Position numbers and translations under genes: made by a program
In this document: positions 16,587-24,872 of the stretch, piece by piece
Numbering within the stretch: position 1 is the first letter of the stretch
Layout of the letters: each line of letters begins with the position of its first letter
Assembly: GCA_903863295.1 (NCBI GenBank)
Contig: CAIPBM010000185.1
Location: 1-32,549, forward strand
Length of the DNA stretch: 32,549 nt
Direction: 5' to 3'
Origin: an uncultured Verrucomicrobiota bacterium
Lineage (GTDB): Bacteria; Verrucomicrobiota; Verrucomicrobiia; Methylacidiphilales; UBA1321
The notes under the pieces: model-generated
Told to the model about the DNA's origin: nothing
The model's input: the letters and a program-made list of their open reading frames with translations, nothing else
Databases searched by the model: none

Positions 16587-16740
16587 TAAAATCAGAACAA
16601 AAAAATCGAGGGACTCAAAACCAACCGCCAAGGTTCCGCTCACCAAACGATCATTGGGTAGTCTTTCAACCACATCCGCATTTCCCTTTCCCCGGGCATA
16701 AATCCCGCTATGACTTCGGGTAGCAAACGAACGGACTTCC

Positions 16741-17769
16741 ATGGCGCTTTACCTGACCAAAAACGGCGAGCAACTCGGCCCCTATACCTTGGATGAAGTG
16801 CAGGCATTGGTTCGCTCCGGTACCGTGGCGGAAAACGAGTGGGCCTGGCAGGAGGGACTGCCCAATTGGATTCCTCTCAATCAAATCCCTGGGTACGTCT
16901 CGCCCCCCTCCGCACTTCCAGCACCGCCCGCGCCTGTCGCAACGCCGGTTGCCTACGAGGAATATAAGCCGGTGCCGATTCCCGCACCGAAGAAAAACTT
17001 TTTCCAAAAAATCGGCAGTGGAATAGTGGCGCTGGCCGTTGCCGCTTTCAAATTTAAGACCTTCGCTTACGCCGGGATCAAGACGGGGCTCTCGTTGTTC
17101 CTGATGATCTGGGCCTACTCGTGGATTTTTGGTTGGAAGTTTGCCGCTGGCATCGTCTTCATGATTTTGGTTCATGAACTGGGGCATGTTATGGCGGCGA
17201 TCTGGTTGAAGATACCCGTCTCCGGCATGCTCTTCATCCCCTTTGTCGGCGCTCTCACATTAACAAAAAGAATCCAGAGTGATGCCTGGACAGAAGCGCG
17301 CGTGGCCTCGGGCGGACCGATCGCCGGGTGCCTCGGTTCCTGGCTCTGTTTCTTCGCCGGAGTCCAAATGAACTCTCCTTGGCTGATCGCCATCGCATCC
17401 GTCAGTTTCATCATCAATCTTTTCAACTTGATCCCCGTACCTCCATTTGACGGGGGTGGCATTTGCGCGGCCATTTCTCCCTGGTTCTGGATCGTCGGCC
17501 TTGCTCTGTTGGTTACCTCACTCTTCTATTTTCATTCCTGGATCACAGTCCTGATTCTGACCGTGATTATCGTTCTATTCGCACTCCCGCGTATCAAACA
17601 GACCGTCTTTGAAGAGCCAAGCCAAGAGATGCAGGCCTATTACAACACCCATCTTTCCAATCGGCTGATCATGGCGCTCATTTACCTCGGGGTGTTCGGG
17701 GCGTTGATCGTTGGCTATGCGGATGCCAGCATGCACCTCGCCTATCTCTGGGAAACCAGCAATAGCTAA
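16741..17769 (+). CDS. GYF_2 domain-site-2 protease (M50) fusion
   Basis: The 342-residue protein opens with a GYF_2 (DUF4339) module, residues 1-50: YLTKNGEQLGPYTLDEVQAL then NEWAWQEGLPNWIPL. A Pro/Ala linker to about 83 leads into a polytopic M50 protease. Zinc ligands are HELGH (145-149) and the third-ligand motif NLIPVPPFDGGG (229-240). At least six hydrophobic segments are visible. Site-2 proteases cleave substrates within the membrane, often anti-sigma factors. The cytosolic GYF_2 module could present protein partners. The stop codon overlaps that of the convergent RNase III gene by 3 bp. Catalytic residues look intact. Confidence 0.85.
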   Translation: MALYLTKNGEQLGPYTLDEVQALVRSGTVAENEWAWQEGLPNWIPLNQIPGYVSPPSALPAPPAPVATPVAYEEYKPVPIPAPKKNFFQKIGSGIVALAVAAFKFKTFAYAGIKTGLSLFLMIWAYSWIFGWKFAAGIVFMILVHELGHVMAAIWLKIPVSGMLFIPFVGALTLTKRIQSDAWTEARVASGGPIAGCLGSWLCFFAGVQMNSPWLIAIASVSFIINLFNLIPVPPFDGGGICAAISPWFWIVGLALLVTSLFYFHSWITVLILTVIIVLFALPRIKQTVFEEPSQEMQAYYNTHLSNRLIMALIYLGVFGALIVGYADASMHLAYLWETSNS

Positions 17770-18455
17770 AGCCCCGCCAAGGCCGCTTCCGCCGCGCGGG
17801 TCTCGGCTTCCTTCTTGCTCGCGCCCTGGCCGCGACCCAATTCCCGGCCCTGCCACTCGACCACGACCTCATACAGCCGCGCGTGGGCCGGGCCCGATTC
17901 CGATACGCAGCGATAGGCTGGAGGCTGGTCGCCCTCCGCCTGAAGTTTTTCCTGAAGACTGCCCTTGGGATTCGCCTCGGCGAGAGGGCCTTCGCCGATG
18001 ATCGTCGCAAAGGAGGGCTCAAACAGGCGCAAGATAATCGCCCGCGCCACATCCCAGCCCGCCTCGGCAAAGACGGCGCCGATCACCGCTTCCATCGCAT
18101 CAGCCAGGATGGAAGGCCGTGTCCGGCCCTGGCTGTTTTCCTCACCGCGGCCCAGGATCAAGTGTTCGCCCAGGCCCAGTTCGGTCGCCACGGCTTGCAA
18201 ATTATGGCGATTCACCAACTGCGCGCGCATGACTGTCAGGCGACCCTCCGGTAATTCCGGAAAACGGCGATAAAGTTCCGCCGTCACGGAGAGCTGGAGC
18301 ACCGCATCACCGAGAAATTCGAGCCGCTGGTTGTCCGGCACGCGTTGCCGTTTCTCGTGACCGAACGAGGCGTGGGTCAGGGCCAGGCGCAAGAGTTCCC
18401 CATCGGCAAAGGTATGCCCCAGTCGTTGCTGAAAATCATCAAGGCCCTGACTCAT
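17766..18455 (-). CDS. rnc: Ribonuclease III
   Basis: From ATG 18455 the protein is 229 residues, standard for bacterial RNase III; a GTG at 18482 would add nine. The catalytic signature NQRLEFLGDAVLQLSVT and the second acidic motif ILADAMEAVIGAVFAEAG are both present. A C-terminal double-stranded RNA-binding domain begins near NPKGSLQEKLQAEG and ends with KKEAETRAAEAAL. The enzyme cleaves dsRNA, including rRNA precursors. It is transcribed alone, with the convergent protease gene overlapping its stop codon. Confidence 0.93.
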   Translation of the reverse strand: MSQGLDDFQQRLGHTFADGELLRLALTHASFGHEKRQRVPDNQRLEFLGDAVLQLSVTAELYRRFPELPEGRLTVMRAQLVNRHNLQAVATELGLGEHLILGRGEENSQGRTRPSILADAMEAVIGAVFAEAGWDVARAIILRLFEPSFATIIGEGPLAEANPKGSLQEKLQAEGDQPPAYRCVSESGPAHARLYEVVVEWQGRELGRGQGASKKEAETRAAEAALAGL

Positions 18456-18562
18456 CTGTCGCAACTTAAGCAGCTTCCGCACAATTTTAACATGACGAAG
18501 AAGAGATTGGCTTGTGCTGAAGCCTGCAGCCTGACACCTTCCGGGGAGTCTTATTTTATTCC

Positions 18563-19129
18563 ATGAAACCTTTACCTCCCTTTCGTCGCACCCACCCCTT
18601 TCACGCCTGGCACGACGTTGACCCCGGCACGCCCTCGTCCTTCACGGCGGTGGTGGAAATTCCGCTGGGCAGTTCGAACAAGTACGAGCTCGACAAGACC
18701 TCCGGCCTCCTGAAGCTGGATCGCGTTCTTCACTCCGCCGTTTTTTATCCCGCCAATTACGGGTTCATTCCGCAGACTTTGGCCGATGATGGCGATCCGC
18801 TTGATGTGCTGATCCTTGCGGCCGAGCCGGTCTATCCGATGACGCTGGTGACCGCGCGGCCCATCGGCCTGATGACCATGATGGACCAGGACGAGCTCGA
18901 TTACAAAGTGATCGCCGTTGGTATCCACGATCCCGAGTACAACACCTATCATGACGTGCACGAACTGCCGAAACATCGCGTGGCGGTGATCCGGCGGTTC
19001 TTTGAGGACTACAAAACCCTCGAAAACAAGCGCGTGGTCGTGGACGACATTTTGCCGGCGCTTGATGCGGTGCCCGTGATCGAGAAGTCGCTCGCGGTCT
19101 ATCGCGATTGGACGACGGCGAAGAAGTAG
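18563..19129 (+). CDS. ppa: Inorganic pyrophosphatase, family I
   Basis: The 188-residue soluble pyrophosphatase has EIPLGSSNKYELDKTSGLLK, YPANYGFIPQTLADDGDPLDVL with the metal-binding DGDPLDV signature, and VDDILP near the C-terminus. It hydrolyses PPi to phosphate and drives biosynthetic reactions. The N-terminus has about 25 residues before the fold, somewhat longer than E. coli Ppa. It is 14 bp upstream of yjbQ on the same strand. Confidence 0.93.
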   Translation: MKPLPPFRRTHPFHAWHDVDPGTPSSFTAVVEIPLGSSNKYELDKTSGLLKLDRVLHSAVFYPANYGFIPQTLADDGDPLDVLILAAEPVYPMTLVTARPIGLMTMMDQDELDYKVIAVGIHDPEYNTYHDVHELPKHRVAVIRRFFEDYKTLENKRVVVDDILPALDAVPVIEKSLAVYRDWTTAKK

Positions 19130-19143
19130 GGTAGGTGTTCGGT

Positions 19144-19563
19144 ATGAAAACGTACCGACACGAACTTCTTTTTCATCTCCCCACCCGGCGCGGATTCGTC
19201 AATATCACCTCTCAGGTGCAGGAGACGATCGACAAGAGCCGCGTCCGGGAAGGCCTTTGCCTGGTCAACGCGATGCACATCAGCGCCTCGGTTTTCATCA
19301 ACGACCATGAGGGTGGCCTGTTCGAGGATTGGGAGAAATGGCTGGAGAAGCTGGCCCCGGAAAAGCCGCACGACCAGTATCGCCATAACGACACGGGGGA
19401 AGACAATGCTGACGCCCATCTCAAACGCACGATCATGGGCCGCGAGGTGGTCGTCGCCATCACCGAAGGGAAGCTCGATTTCGGTCCGTGGGAACAGATC
19501 TTCTACGGCGAATTCGACGGCATGCGCCGCAAGCGGGTCCTGGTGAAGATTATTGGAGAATGA
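19144..19563 (+). CDS. YjbQ/UPF0047 family protein
   Basis: From ATG 19144 the protein is 139 residues, the family norm; a GTG at 19135 adds three. Conserved elements are [51 protein letters not shown] and [13 protein letters not shown]. The His and Asp residues sit where the family's metal and phosphate site is found. E. coli YjbQ has weak thiamine-phosphate synthase activity; the physiological role is uncertain. It probably shares a transcript with ppa. A 109-bp palindromic repeat follows 13 bp downstream. Confidence 0.88.
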   Translation: MKTYRHELLFHLPTRRGFVNITSQVQETIDKSRVREGLCLVNAMHISASVFINDHEGGLFEDWEKWLEKLAPEKPHDQYRHNDTGEDNADAHLKRTIMGREVVVAITEGKLDFGPWEQIFYGEFDGMRRKRVLVKIIGE

Positions 19564-19576
19564 TTCTCTTTTCAAT

Positions 19577-19685
19577 TCCGTCATCCTGAGCTTGTCGAAG
19601 GATCAGCCCCCATTGTCATCCATCGCTCGCGGATGAAATCCAAATCGCCAGGAAGCTGATCCTTCGACAGGCTCAGGATGACGGA
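19577..19685. repeat. 109-bp palindromic repeat, copy 1
   Basis: Terminal 30-bp inverted repeats begin TCCGTCATCCTGAGC and end GCTCAGGATGACGGA, with one mismatch between arms. The central loop of about 49 bp contains CATCCATCGCTCG. A direct copy of equal length lies at 20542-20650. The two differ at about a dozen positions plus two single-base indels. No transposase is encoded. Confidence 0.85.
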
Positions 19686-19756
19686 TTGCGGTAAGAAGCC
19701 TTATTCGCAAATTCATTCCCGCTTGCTTTCGCGCGTTGAAAACCGCATAGATAATC

Positions 19757-20539
19757 ATGCTGCGTTTCACCATTCTCGGCAGCGGCAGCAGCGGAAACTG
19801 CGCCTACCTCGAGACCGAACACACCCGCCTCCTCGTTGATGCGGGCTTTAGCGCGAAGCAGATCGAGTTGCGCCTCGCCTCCATCGGGCGCTCGGTCCGC
19901 GACGTGCAGGCCATTTTCCTCACTCATGAGCACGGCGATCACGTCTGCGGGCTGCCCGTGTTGGCCAAACGCCACGCCATTCCCGTTTACTGCAACCGCC
20001 TCACCGCCGAGTTTCTTCACCCGCAAATGCCCAGCTTCACGGGCTGGCAATTGTTCGAGTCGGGTGGCACGGTGGAACTAGGCGACATCAAGGTCAATAG
20101 CTTCTCCGTTCCACACGAAGCCTACGACCCGGTCGGAATCATGTTCTACCACGCTTTGGGCAACATCGGTTTCCTCACCGATCTCGGTTAAGCGACCAAG
20201 CTCGTCATCGAGCGTGTGCGGGCCGCGCGGGCGCTTGTACTTGAGGCCAATCACGATTTGCGGCTTTTGCAGGAAGACGTGAAGCGCCCCTGGTCGGTCA
20301 AGCAGCGCATTCTTTCCCGGCACGGACATCTTTCCAACGACGCCGCGGCTGAAGTCGCCGCGGAGGTCGTCACCGACCGGATGGAAGATCTTTATCTCGG
20401 CCATCTCAGCGCCGATTGCAACAGCCCGCTCCAGGCGCGCACCACCGTCGCGCAGAAGCTCGAAGCAGCAGGTCGCCCGCGCGTCCGCCTCCACGATACT
20501 GCCCCCGACAAGCCCTGCGAGACGCTGGTCTGGGATTAA
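19757..20539 (+). pseudogene. WalJ/YycJ-type metallo-beta-lactamase-fold hydrolase, interrupted by an in-frame TAA
   Basis: The frame encodes 144 residues, a TAA at 20189-20191, and then about 115 further residues in the same frame to a natural TAA at 20537-20539. Read through, the 260-residue product has the normal length. HEHGDH (57-62) is the HxHxDH metal site. After the stop come ALVLEANHDLRLL, ILSRHGHLSND and LYLGHLSADCNSP, which match the family's C-terminal half. The stop falls in FLTDLG-stop-ATKLV, where homologues normally have Tyr (TAC/TAT), so one base change explains it. Relatives act in cell-wall homeostasis or as nucleases. Flanking 109-bp repeats lie 71 bp upstream and 2 bp downstream. 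Possible explanations are a recent nonsense mutation, a sequencing error, or readthrough. Confidence 0.8.
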
Positions 20540-20541
20540 AC

Positions 20542-20650
20542 TCCGTCATCCTGAGCCTGTCGAAGGATCAGCTTCCATTGATATCCATCGCTCGTAGATG
20601 AAGTCCGAATCGCCGGGGGCTGATCCTTCGAACAAGCTCAGGATGACGGA
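20542..20650. repeat. 109-bp palindromic repeat, copy 2
   Basis: Same layout and orientation as the copy at 19577-19685: TCCGTCATCCTGAGC at one end, GCTCAGGATGACGGA at the other, core CCATTGATATCCATCGCTCG. It starts 2 bp after the stop codon of the interrupted metallo-hydrolase gene. A further TTCATGTTTTCCTGTTAAA motif sits downstream at 20725-20743, before lgt. Confidence 0.85.
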
Positions 20651-20792
20651 CGGCTAAAGATGATCGTGGTCAGGCCACCTGCCACTTTTCAAACTCACGC
20701 TGGTTCTCTTCCTGTTTTCATCCTTTCATGTTTTCCTGTTAAACCTCTCCACCATTCCGTTAAATTCCCTTGCCCGGAATCTCCTCAAGCCC

Positions 20793-21626
20793 ATGCACGT
20801 CTTCGCCTACTTCATTGAGCAGCCGCATCCCTTCGTCGTGAGGTTCGGCCATTTCTGGGGGAACGACTGGGGTATCCGTTACTACAGCCTCGCTTACCTG
20901 ACCGGCTTTTACGTCCTCTTCGTCGGCCTGCGCTGGCAGGCGAAGCAGGGCTGGAGTCTCCTGCGCGGTGATGCCATTTCCGATTACGTCGTCTGGGTTG
21001 CGATGGCGGGTGTCATTCTCGGTGGGAGGCTGGGATCGTGCCTGCTCTACTCCCCGCGCGAGACATTTCTCCATCCGCTCTCGATCTTCACCGTATGGAA
21101 GGGCGGCATGGCCAGTCACGGCGGCATTCTCGGCGTAATCCTGGTCATGATCTTCTACGCCCGCGCGAAGAAAATCCCCTTTTACAACCTGGCCGACGCC
21201 ACTGCCTTCTGTACGCCGGTCACGCTCGGCCTGGGGCGTTGCGCGAATTTCCTTAATGGCGAACTCTGGGGCCGGCCTACCGACTCGTGGTGGGGCGTGA
21301 TCTTTCCCGGCGCACCGTGGGTCGATGGCGTGAGTGTCCCGCGCTATCCCTCCCAATTGATCGAGGCGCTGCTCGAGGGGCTGCTCCTGCAACTCATCCT
21401 CATCGCCGTCCGGTTCTCAACCAAACGCGAAGGTGCCGTGGCCCTCACTTTCATGGCCGGTTACGCAATCCTGCGCATTATCGGCGAGCAATTCCGCGAG
21501 CCGGACGCCGACATCGGTTTCTGGTTCCAGTCCATCACCCAGGGCCAACTCCTCTCCGGCCTCATGCTGCTGATCACCGCCTTTCTGGCCTGGCAACAGT
21601 TTAGCTCGCCTCCGAAGGCCAGTTAG
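20793..21626 (+). CDS. lgt: Prolipoprotein diacylglyceryl transferase
   Basis: The 277-residue integral membrane enzyme has several hydrophobic helices. Signature pieces are VILGGRLGSCLLY, WKGGMASHGGILG (active-site region His), LGLGRCANFLNGELWGRPT (Arg, Asn and Glu of the Lgt signature), PRYPSQLIEALLEG and RIIGEQFREPD. It transfers diacylglycerol from phosphatidylglycerol to the lipobox Cys of prolipoproteins, the first step of lipoprotein maturation, which copy 1 of the RlpA pair in this window would need. The hexapeptide-repeat gene starts 29 bp downstream on the same strand. Confidence 0.95.
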   Translation: MHVFAYFIEQPHPFVVRFGHFWGNDWGIRYYSLAYLTGFYVLFVGLRWQAKQGWSLLRGDAISDYVVWVAMAGVILGGRLGSCLLYSPRETFLHPLSIFTVWKGGMASHGGILGVILVMIFYARAKKIPFYNLADATAFCTPVTLGLGRCANFLNGELWGRPTDSWWGVIFPGAPWVDGVSVPRYPSQLIEALLEGLLLQLILIAVRFSTKREGAVALTFMAGYAILRIIGEQFREPDADIGFWFQSITQGQLLSGLMLLITAFLAWQQFSSPPKAS

Positions 21627-21655
21627 GAGTTAAATTCCATTTCCGACACGATCCC

Positions 21656-22339
21656 ATGAGCGCACCCCATTTTGATCCCGCCGATTATCTCGACCTCAAG
21701 GAAACCGACCACGCCGCCATTTTTCACGGCGTGACCCAAGCTTGGGAAATCCTGCCCAAGCTGGTTCATTATCTGGAGGAGCAGCTCGTTCCGGCCAACT
21801 TCGGACGGCTCATCGGTTCGCCCGTCATCGGCAAATCGGTTTACATCGGGAAGGGCACCGTGGTTGAACCGGGTGCATTTATCAAAGGCCCCGCCTGGAT
21901 CGGACCGAACTGTCAGATCCGGCACGGCGCTTACATCCGCGAAAACGTCATCATTGGCGCGGGCTCGGTCATCGGGAATTCGACCGAGATCAAAAACAGC
22001 TTTCTCTTCAACGGCGTGCAGGCCCCGCATTTCAATTACATCGGCGATTCGGTGGTCGGTGCGAAGGCCCATCTCGCGGCGGGTGTCATCGTCTCCAACC
22101 TGAAGCTCAGCGGCGATTTCATCATGATCCGCTCCGGCGAGACGATTCTCACCACCGGCCTGCGCAAGTTCGGCGCACTGATTGGCGACGAGGTTGAAAT
22201 CGGTTGCAACGCCGTGCTCAATCCCGGCTCCGTGCTGGGCCGCAAGTCGATGGTCTATCCCGGCGTCTCCTGGCGAGGCATTCTCCCGGCCAGTACCATT
22301 GCCAAAACCGCGACAGATATCTTCGAGCGGCAGGCTTAG
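21656..22339 (+). CDS. Left-handed beta-helix (hexapeptide) acyl/nucleotidyl transferase-like protein
   Basis: The 227-residue protein has a short helical N-terminus (DYLDLKETDHAAIFHGVTQA) and then hexapeptide repeats: PVIGKSVYIGKGTVVEPGAF, IKGPAWIGPNCQIRHGAYIR and NVIIGAGSVIGNSTEIKNS. HFNYIGDSVVG resembles the acetyltransferase half of GlmU, including the NYVGDS-like motif that contacts acetyl-CoA. No nucleotidyltransferase domain is present, so it is not a full GlmU. Similar short proteins are often annotated UDP-N-acetylglucosamine diphosphorylase. A role in envelope sugar metabolism is plausible but not shown. It is 29 bp after lgt. Confidence 0.75.
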   Translation: MSAPHFDPADYLDLKETDHAAIFHGVTQAWEILPKLVHYLEEQLVPANFGRLIGSPVIGKSVYIGKGTVVEPGAFIKGPAWIGPNCQIRHGAYIRENVIIGAGSVIGNSTEIKNSFLFNGVQAPHFNYIGDSVVGAKAHLAAGVIVSNLKLSGDFIMIRSGETILTTGLRKFGALIGDEVEIGCNAVLNPGSVLGRKSMVYPGVSWRGILPASTIAKTATDIFERQA

Positions 22340-22351
22340 CAAGTGCCCCCT

Positions 22352-22482
22352 TGTAGCGGCGGTCTATGACCGCCGTGCCTCCCATCGCGCAAGCGATTTT
22401 TAAATCCGTCATCCTGAGCCTGTCGAAGGATCTCTAACTATTCCGCTCGGCTATTTGGCGACGGTCGTAGACCGCCGCTACA
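22352..22482. repeat. 131-bp repeat with 13-bp terminal inverted repeats, copy 1
   Basis: Ends are TGTAGCGGCGGTC and GACCGCCGCTACA, perfectly inverted. Inside are GGCGGTC-TAT-GACCGCC, ATCGC-GCAA-GCGAT and a half copy of the TCCGTCATCCTGAGC family followed by CTCTAACTATTCCGCTCGGC. A second copy is at 24683-24815. It lies between the convergent stops of the hexapeptide and kinase genes. Confidence 0.85.
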
Positions 22483-22489
22483 GGGAAAT

Positions 22490-24490
22490 TTACGGCCGCA
22501 ATTTATTGATCACCGGTGTGCCATTTTCCGCCAGGATGGTCACGTCGCCGAGCTTCCGTTCCCCGTCGTCGCCACTCTTGATCCAGAGCGTTACCCGCCA
22601 CATGGGAAACGAATCTTTTTGCTGGGAAAGCATCAACTCGGAACTGCTCACTTGTACGCCGGGGACAAGTCCCTCGGCAATCGTCAGCGCCTGGGCGGAA
22701 TCAATCACGGTCTTGTCCTCCGGCATGATGTTATCGGTGCTGTAGGGCGAAACGAGGTTCGCGACATCTTCCCGGTTCTTCACGACCTTGCCGTCACTTA
22801 CGGTGACGATTCGCGCATGCCCCGTGGCGGCCTTGTCAAAGAAGTAAAAGATCCAGGTGGGCGGACTCGTCTGGCCACTTTCGTGCCGTCCCAGAATCTT
22901 AAGCAAATCCGCGTGCCCGGTCGGGCCCAACAACGCCGCATCCAGACTATTTTCCGCAATCGTTCGCGCGGCAAAAGCGCTCTCCGCCGTGGCGGGCCAC
23001 GCGGGCGTTGGTTGATTGGTCAGGTCAGCCGGGTCGACGGGCAAGGCGGGAACCGCATTTGACATGTCGGTAAGATCGGTCGGCTGCGAGGGCGGGATCA
23101 GCGTAGGTTGCTGCGTCACGTCGACGGGTTGTACCGGCTTCACCGGAACCACCGTGGGAACGACCGGCGCGACATCGCGAGGCGGTGTCTCCGTCGTTAT
23201 CACGGGTGGCGTTGGGGCAACTGGCTTGGTGATGACCGTGTCGTGATCATGCTTGGGTGGATGCTCGTGCGGATGGTTTTCCTTCGGCGGTTGAGGCGTT
23301 TCTGGCTGGGGCACGGGAGCCACAGGCGTCTGCGCCAGTTCGCTCTTGAGGAGAGCCAACGGCTGATGCGGTCCGATCCAGACCAGGGCCAAGGTTGCGG
23401 CCGTCACCAGGGCGACAAGCAAGGCCGCCGCGCCGAAAGCGCCGTAGTCACTCCGACGTGGGGCGATCAAGGAGGGCACCGGTTTGTTAATCGCGCCCGT
23501 CTCGGAATCTTCCGGAGGTTCGGGCACATAAACCCCATCGGCGGAGGTTTCCACACCATAGTTCAGCGCCTCACGCTGTGCCTTGAGTGAATCCTTGTCG
23601 AAACTCGCGGCTTCCAGCCGGTCGAGCCCCGCATCGCCATAGGTCTGGCAAATCTGTAAATCATCAAGCAGGGCGCGGGCATTGGCGTAACGGAGATGCC
23701 GCGTCTTGGCCATCATCTTGCGGCAGATCAAATCGGCCGCGCGGGAAACTTCCGGCCGGGTGTCGCGCGGTTTCGGCGAGGGCTTGGTCAGCAACTCGCT
23801 CATGATATTGTAAGGGGTCTCACCCTGGAAAGGCGGTAGACCAGTGAGACATTCGTAGAACGTCGCGCCCAGGCTGTAGATGTCGTCGCGCGTATCGGCG
23901 ACCTTGGCATCGCGCGCCTGTTCCGGGCTCATGTAGGCCGGCGTGCCCATGAACGATCCGCCCAGCGTGAGGCTCGTGTGGGAATTGATGATGTGCTTGG
24001 CCAGGCCGAGATCGGCGAGCTTCGGCGTGCCGCGCAAGTCGAGCATGATGTTATCCGGCTTGATGTCGCGGTGGACGATCTGGTTTTCTTCCGCGATGAC
24101 CAGCGCCTGGGCAATGCCCGCGACAATCGTCAGGGCCTTCGCCTCGGGGATCGGTCCATGCCGTAAATGCCAGGAAAGTGCGCCGCCGCTGACATATTCC
24201 ATGACGATGTAGGAAAGGCCGGTGACCTCGTCATGCGCGGCATCCATGACCGCGATGACATTCGGATGCCGGATACGCGCCGCCAGTTGCGCTTCCAGAA
24301 CGAAACGTTCTGCCAGCGCCGGATTGTCCATGGAGAGAGCGGGCGAAAGCACCTTCAGCGCCACGTCGATCTGCAAGGTCTGGTGAATGGCCAGATAGAC
24401 CGTGCCGACCCCGCCGCGGCCCAGCTCGCGGATGGCCCGGCAACGTCCGATGACGTCGCCTGGCTCAATTTTACGGATCAGTTCGGGCAT
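22490..24490 (-). CDS. Hanks-type Ser/Thr protein kinase with a periplasmic C-terminal domain
   Basis: The 666-residue protein has a kinase domain at about 15-280: glycine loop ELGRGGVGTVY (22-32), ATP Lys in ALKVL (46), catalytic HRDIKPDN (140-147), DLGLAK in place of DFG (160-165, common in bacteria), and GTPAYMSPEQA in the activation segment. One transmembrane helix follows at about 349-373. Next come a Pro/Thr/Val-rich linker containing a His-rich patch (NHPHEHPPKHDHD), and an extracytoplasmic domain from about 510 to the end, whose fold I do not recognise. Such kinases sense envelope or nutrient state. The His patch could bind metal (inference). Direct repeats of about 132 bp lie on both sides of the gene. 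Confidence 0.9.
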   Translation of the reverse strand: MPELIRKIEPGDVIGRCRAIRELGRGGVGTVYLAIHQTLQIDVALKVLSPALSMDNPALAERFVLEAQLAARIRHPNVIAVMDAAHDEVTGLSYIVMEYVSGGALSWHLRHGPIPEAKALTIVAGIAQALVIAEENQIVHRDIKPDNIMLDLRGTPKLADLGLAKHIINSHTSLTLGGSFMGTPAYMSPEQARDAKVADTRDDIYSLGATFYECLTGLPPFQGETPYNIMSELLTKPSPKPRDTRPEVSRAADLICRKMMAKTRHLRYANARALLDDLQICQTYGDAGLDRLEAASFDKDSLKAQREALNYGVETSADGVYVPEPPEDSETGAINKPVPSLIAPRRSDYGAFGAAALLVALVTAATLALVWIGPHQPLALLKSELAQTPVAPVPQPETPQPPKENHPHEHPPKHDHDTVITKPVAPTPPVITTETPPRDVAPVVPTVVPVKPVQPVDVTQQPTLIPPSQPTDLTDMSNAVPALPVDPADLTNQPTPAWPATAESAFAARTIAENSLDAALLGPTGHADLLKILGRHESGQTSPPTWIFYFFDKAATGHARIVTVSDGKVVKNREDVANLVSPYSTDNIMPEDKTVIDSAQALTIAEGLVPGVQVSSSELMLSQQKDSFPMWRVTLWIKSGDDGERKLGDVTILAENGTPVINKLRP

Positions 24491-24682
24491 GGGATCGTTT
24501 TAGCGCAAGATCGGCAGGGGAACAACCCACGATGGCCGCGGCTTTTCCCGATATGCCTTAATCGCCCTTTATCAACCACTTCTGACATCGATGCCGGACG
24601 ACCTCCATTCTTGGACGCTCCTCACGAAGGGCCGTTCAATCTTTTCTATCTTCCGCGACGAGCGTGGGAATCAGCCTCCATC

Positions 24683-24815
24683 TGCAGCGGCGGTCGATGA
24701 CGATCGCGCCTTTCATCGCGTAAGCGATTCTTAAAATCCGTCATCCTGAGCTTGTCGAAAGATCTCTAACTATTCCGCTCGGCCATTTTACGACGGTCAT
24801 AGACCCTCCGCTACA
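24683..24815. repeat. 133-bp repeat, copy 2
   Basis: Begins TGCAGCGGCGGTC and ends CCTCCGCTACA. The interior matches copy 1 closely, including ATCGC-GTAA-GCGAT, TCCGTCATCCTGAGC and CTCTAACTATTCCGCTCGGC. The terminal repeats have decayed slightly relative to copy 1. It lies in the 382-bp gap between the kinase start and the cydB stop. The remaining sequence of that gap (24491-24682, 24816-24872) shows no gene. Confidence 0.8.
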
Positions 24816-24872
24816 GGCGAAAGCGACTAGCGTAACGGATCACGTTTTGATGTCTTCTTTGCGATTCTAATT

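Noticed and set aside
16479..16742. An 87-codon minus-strand ORF in the gap before the site-2 protease
   Set aside because: It starts on the opposite strand of the protease start codon, ends in the inverted repeat and shows no domain or hydrophobic pattern.
19577..20650. Composite transposon around the metallo-hydrolase gene
   Set aside because: The flanking 109-bp elements encode nothing, no transposase is nearby, and related half-elements are scattered through the window, which fits a dispersed repeat better.
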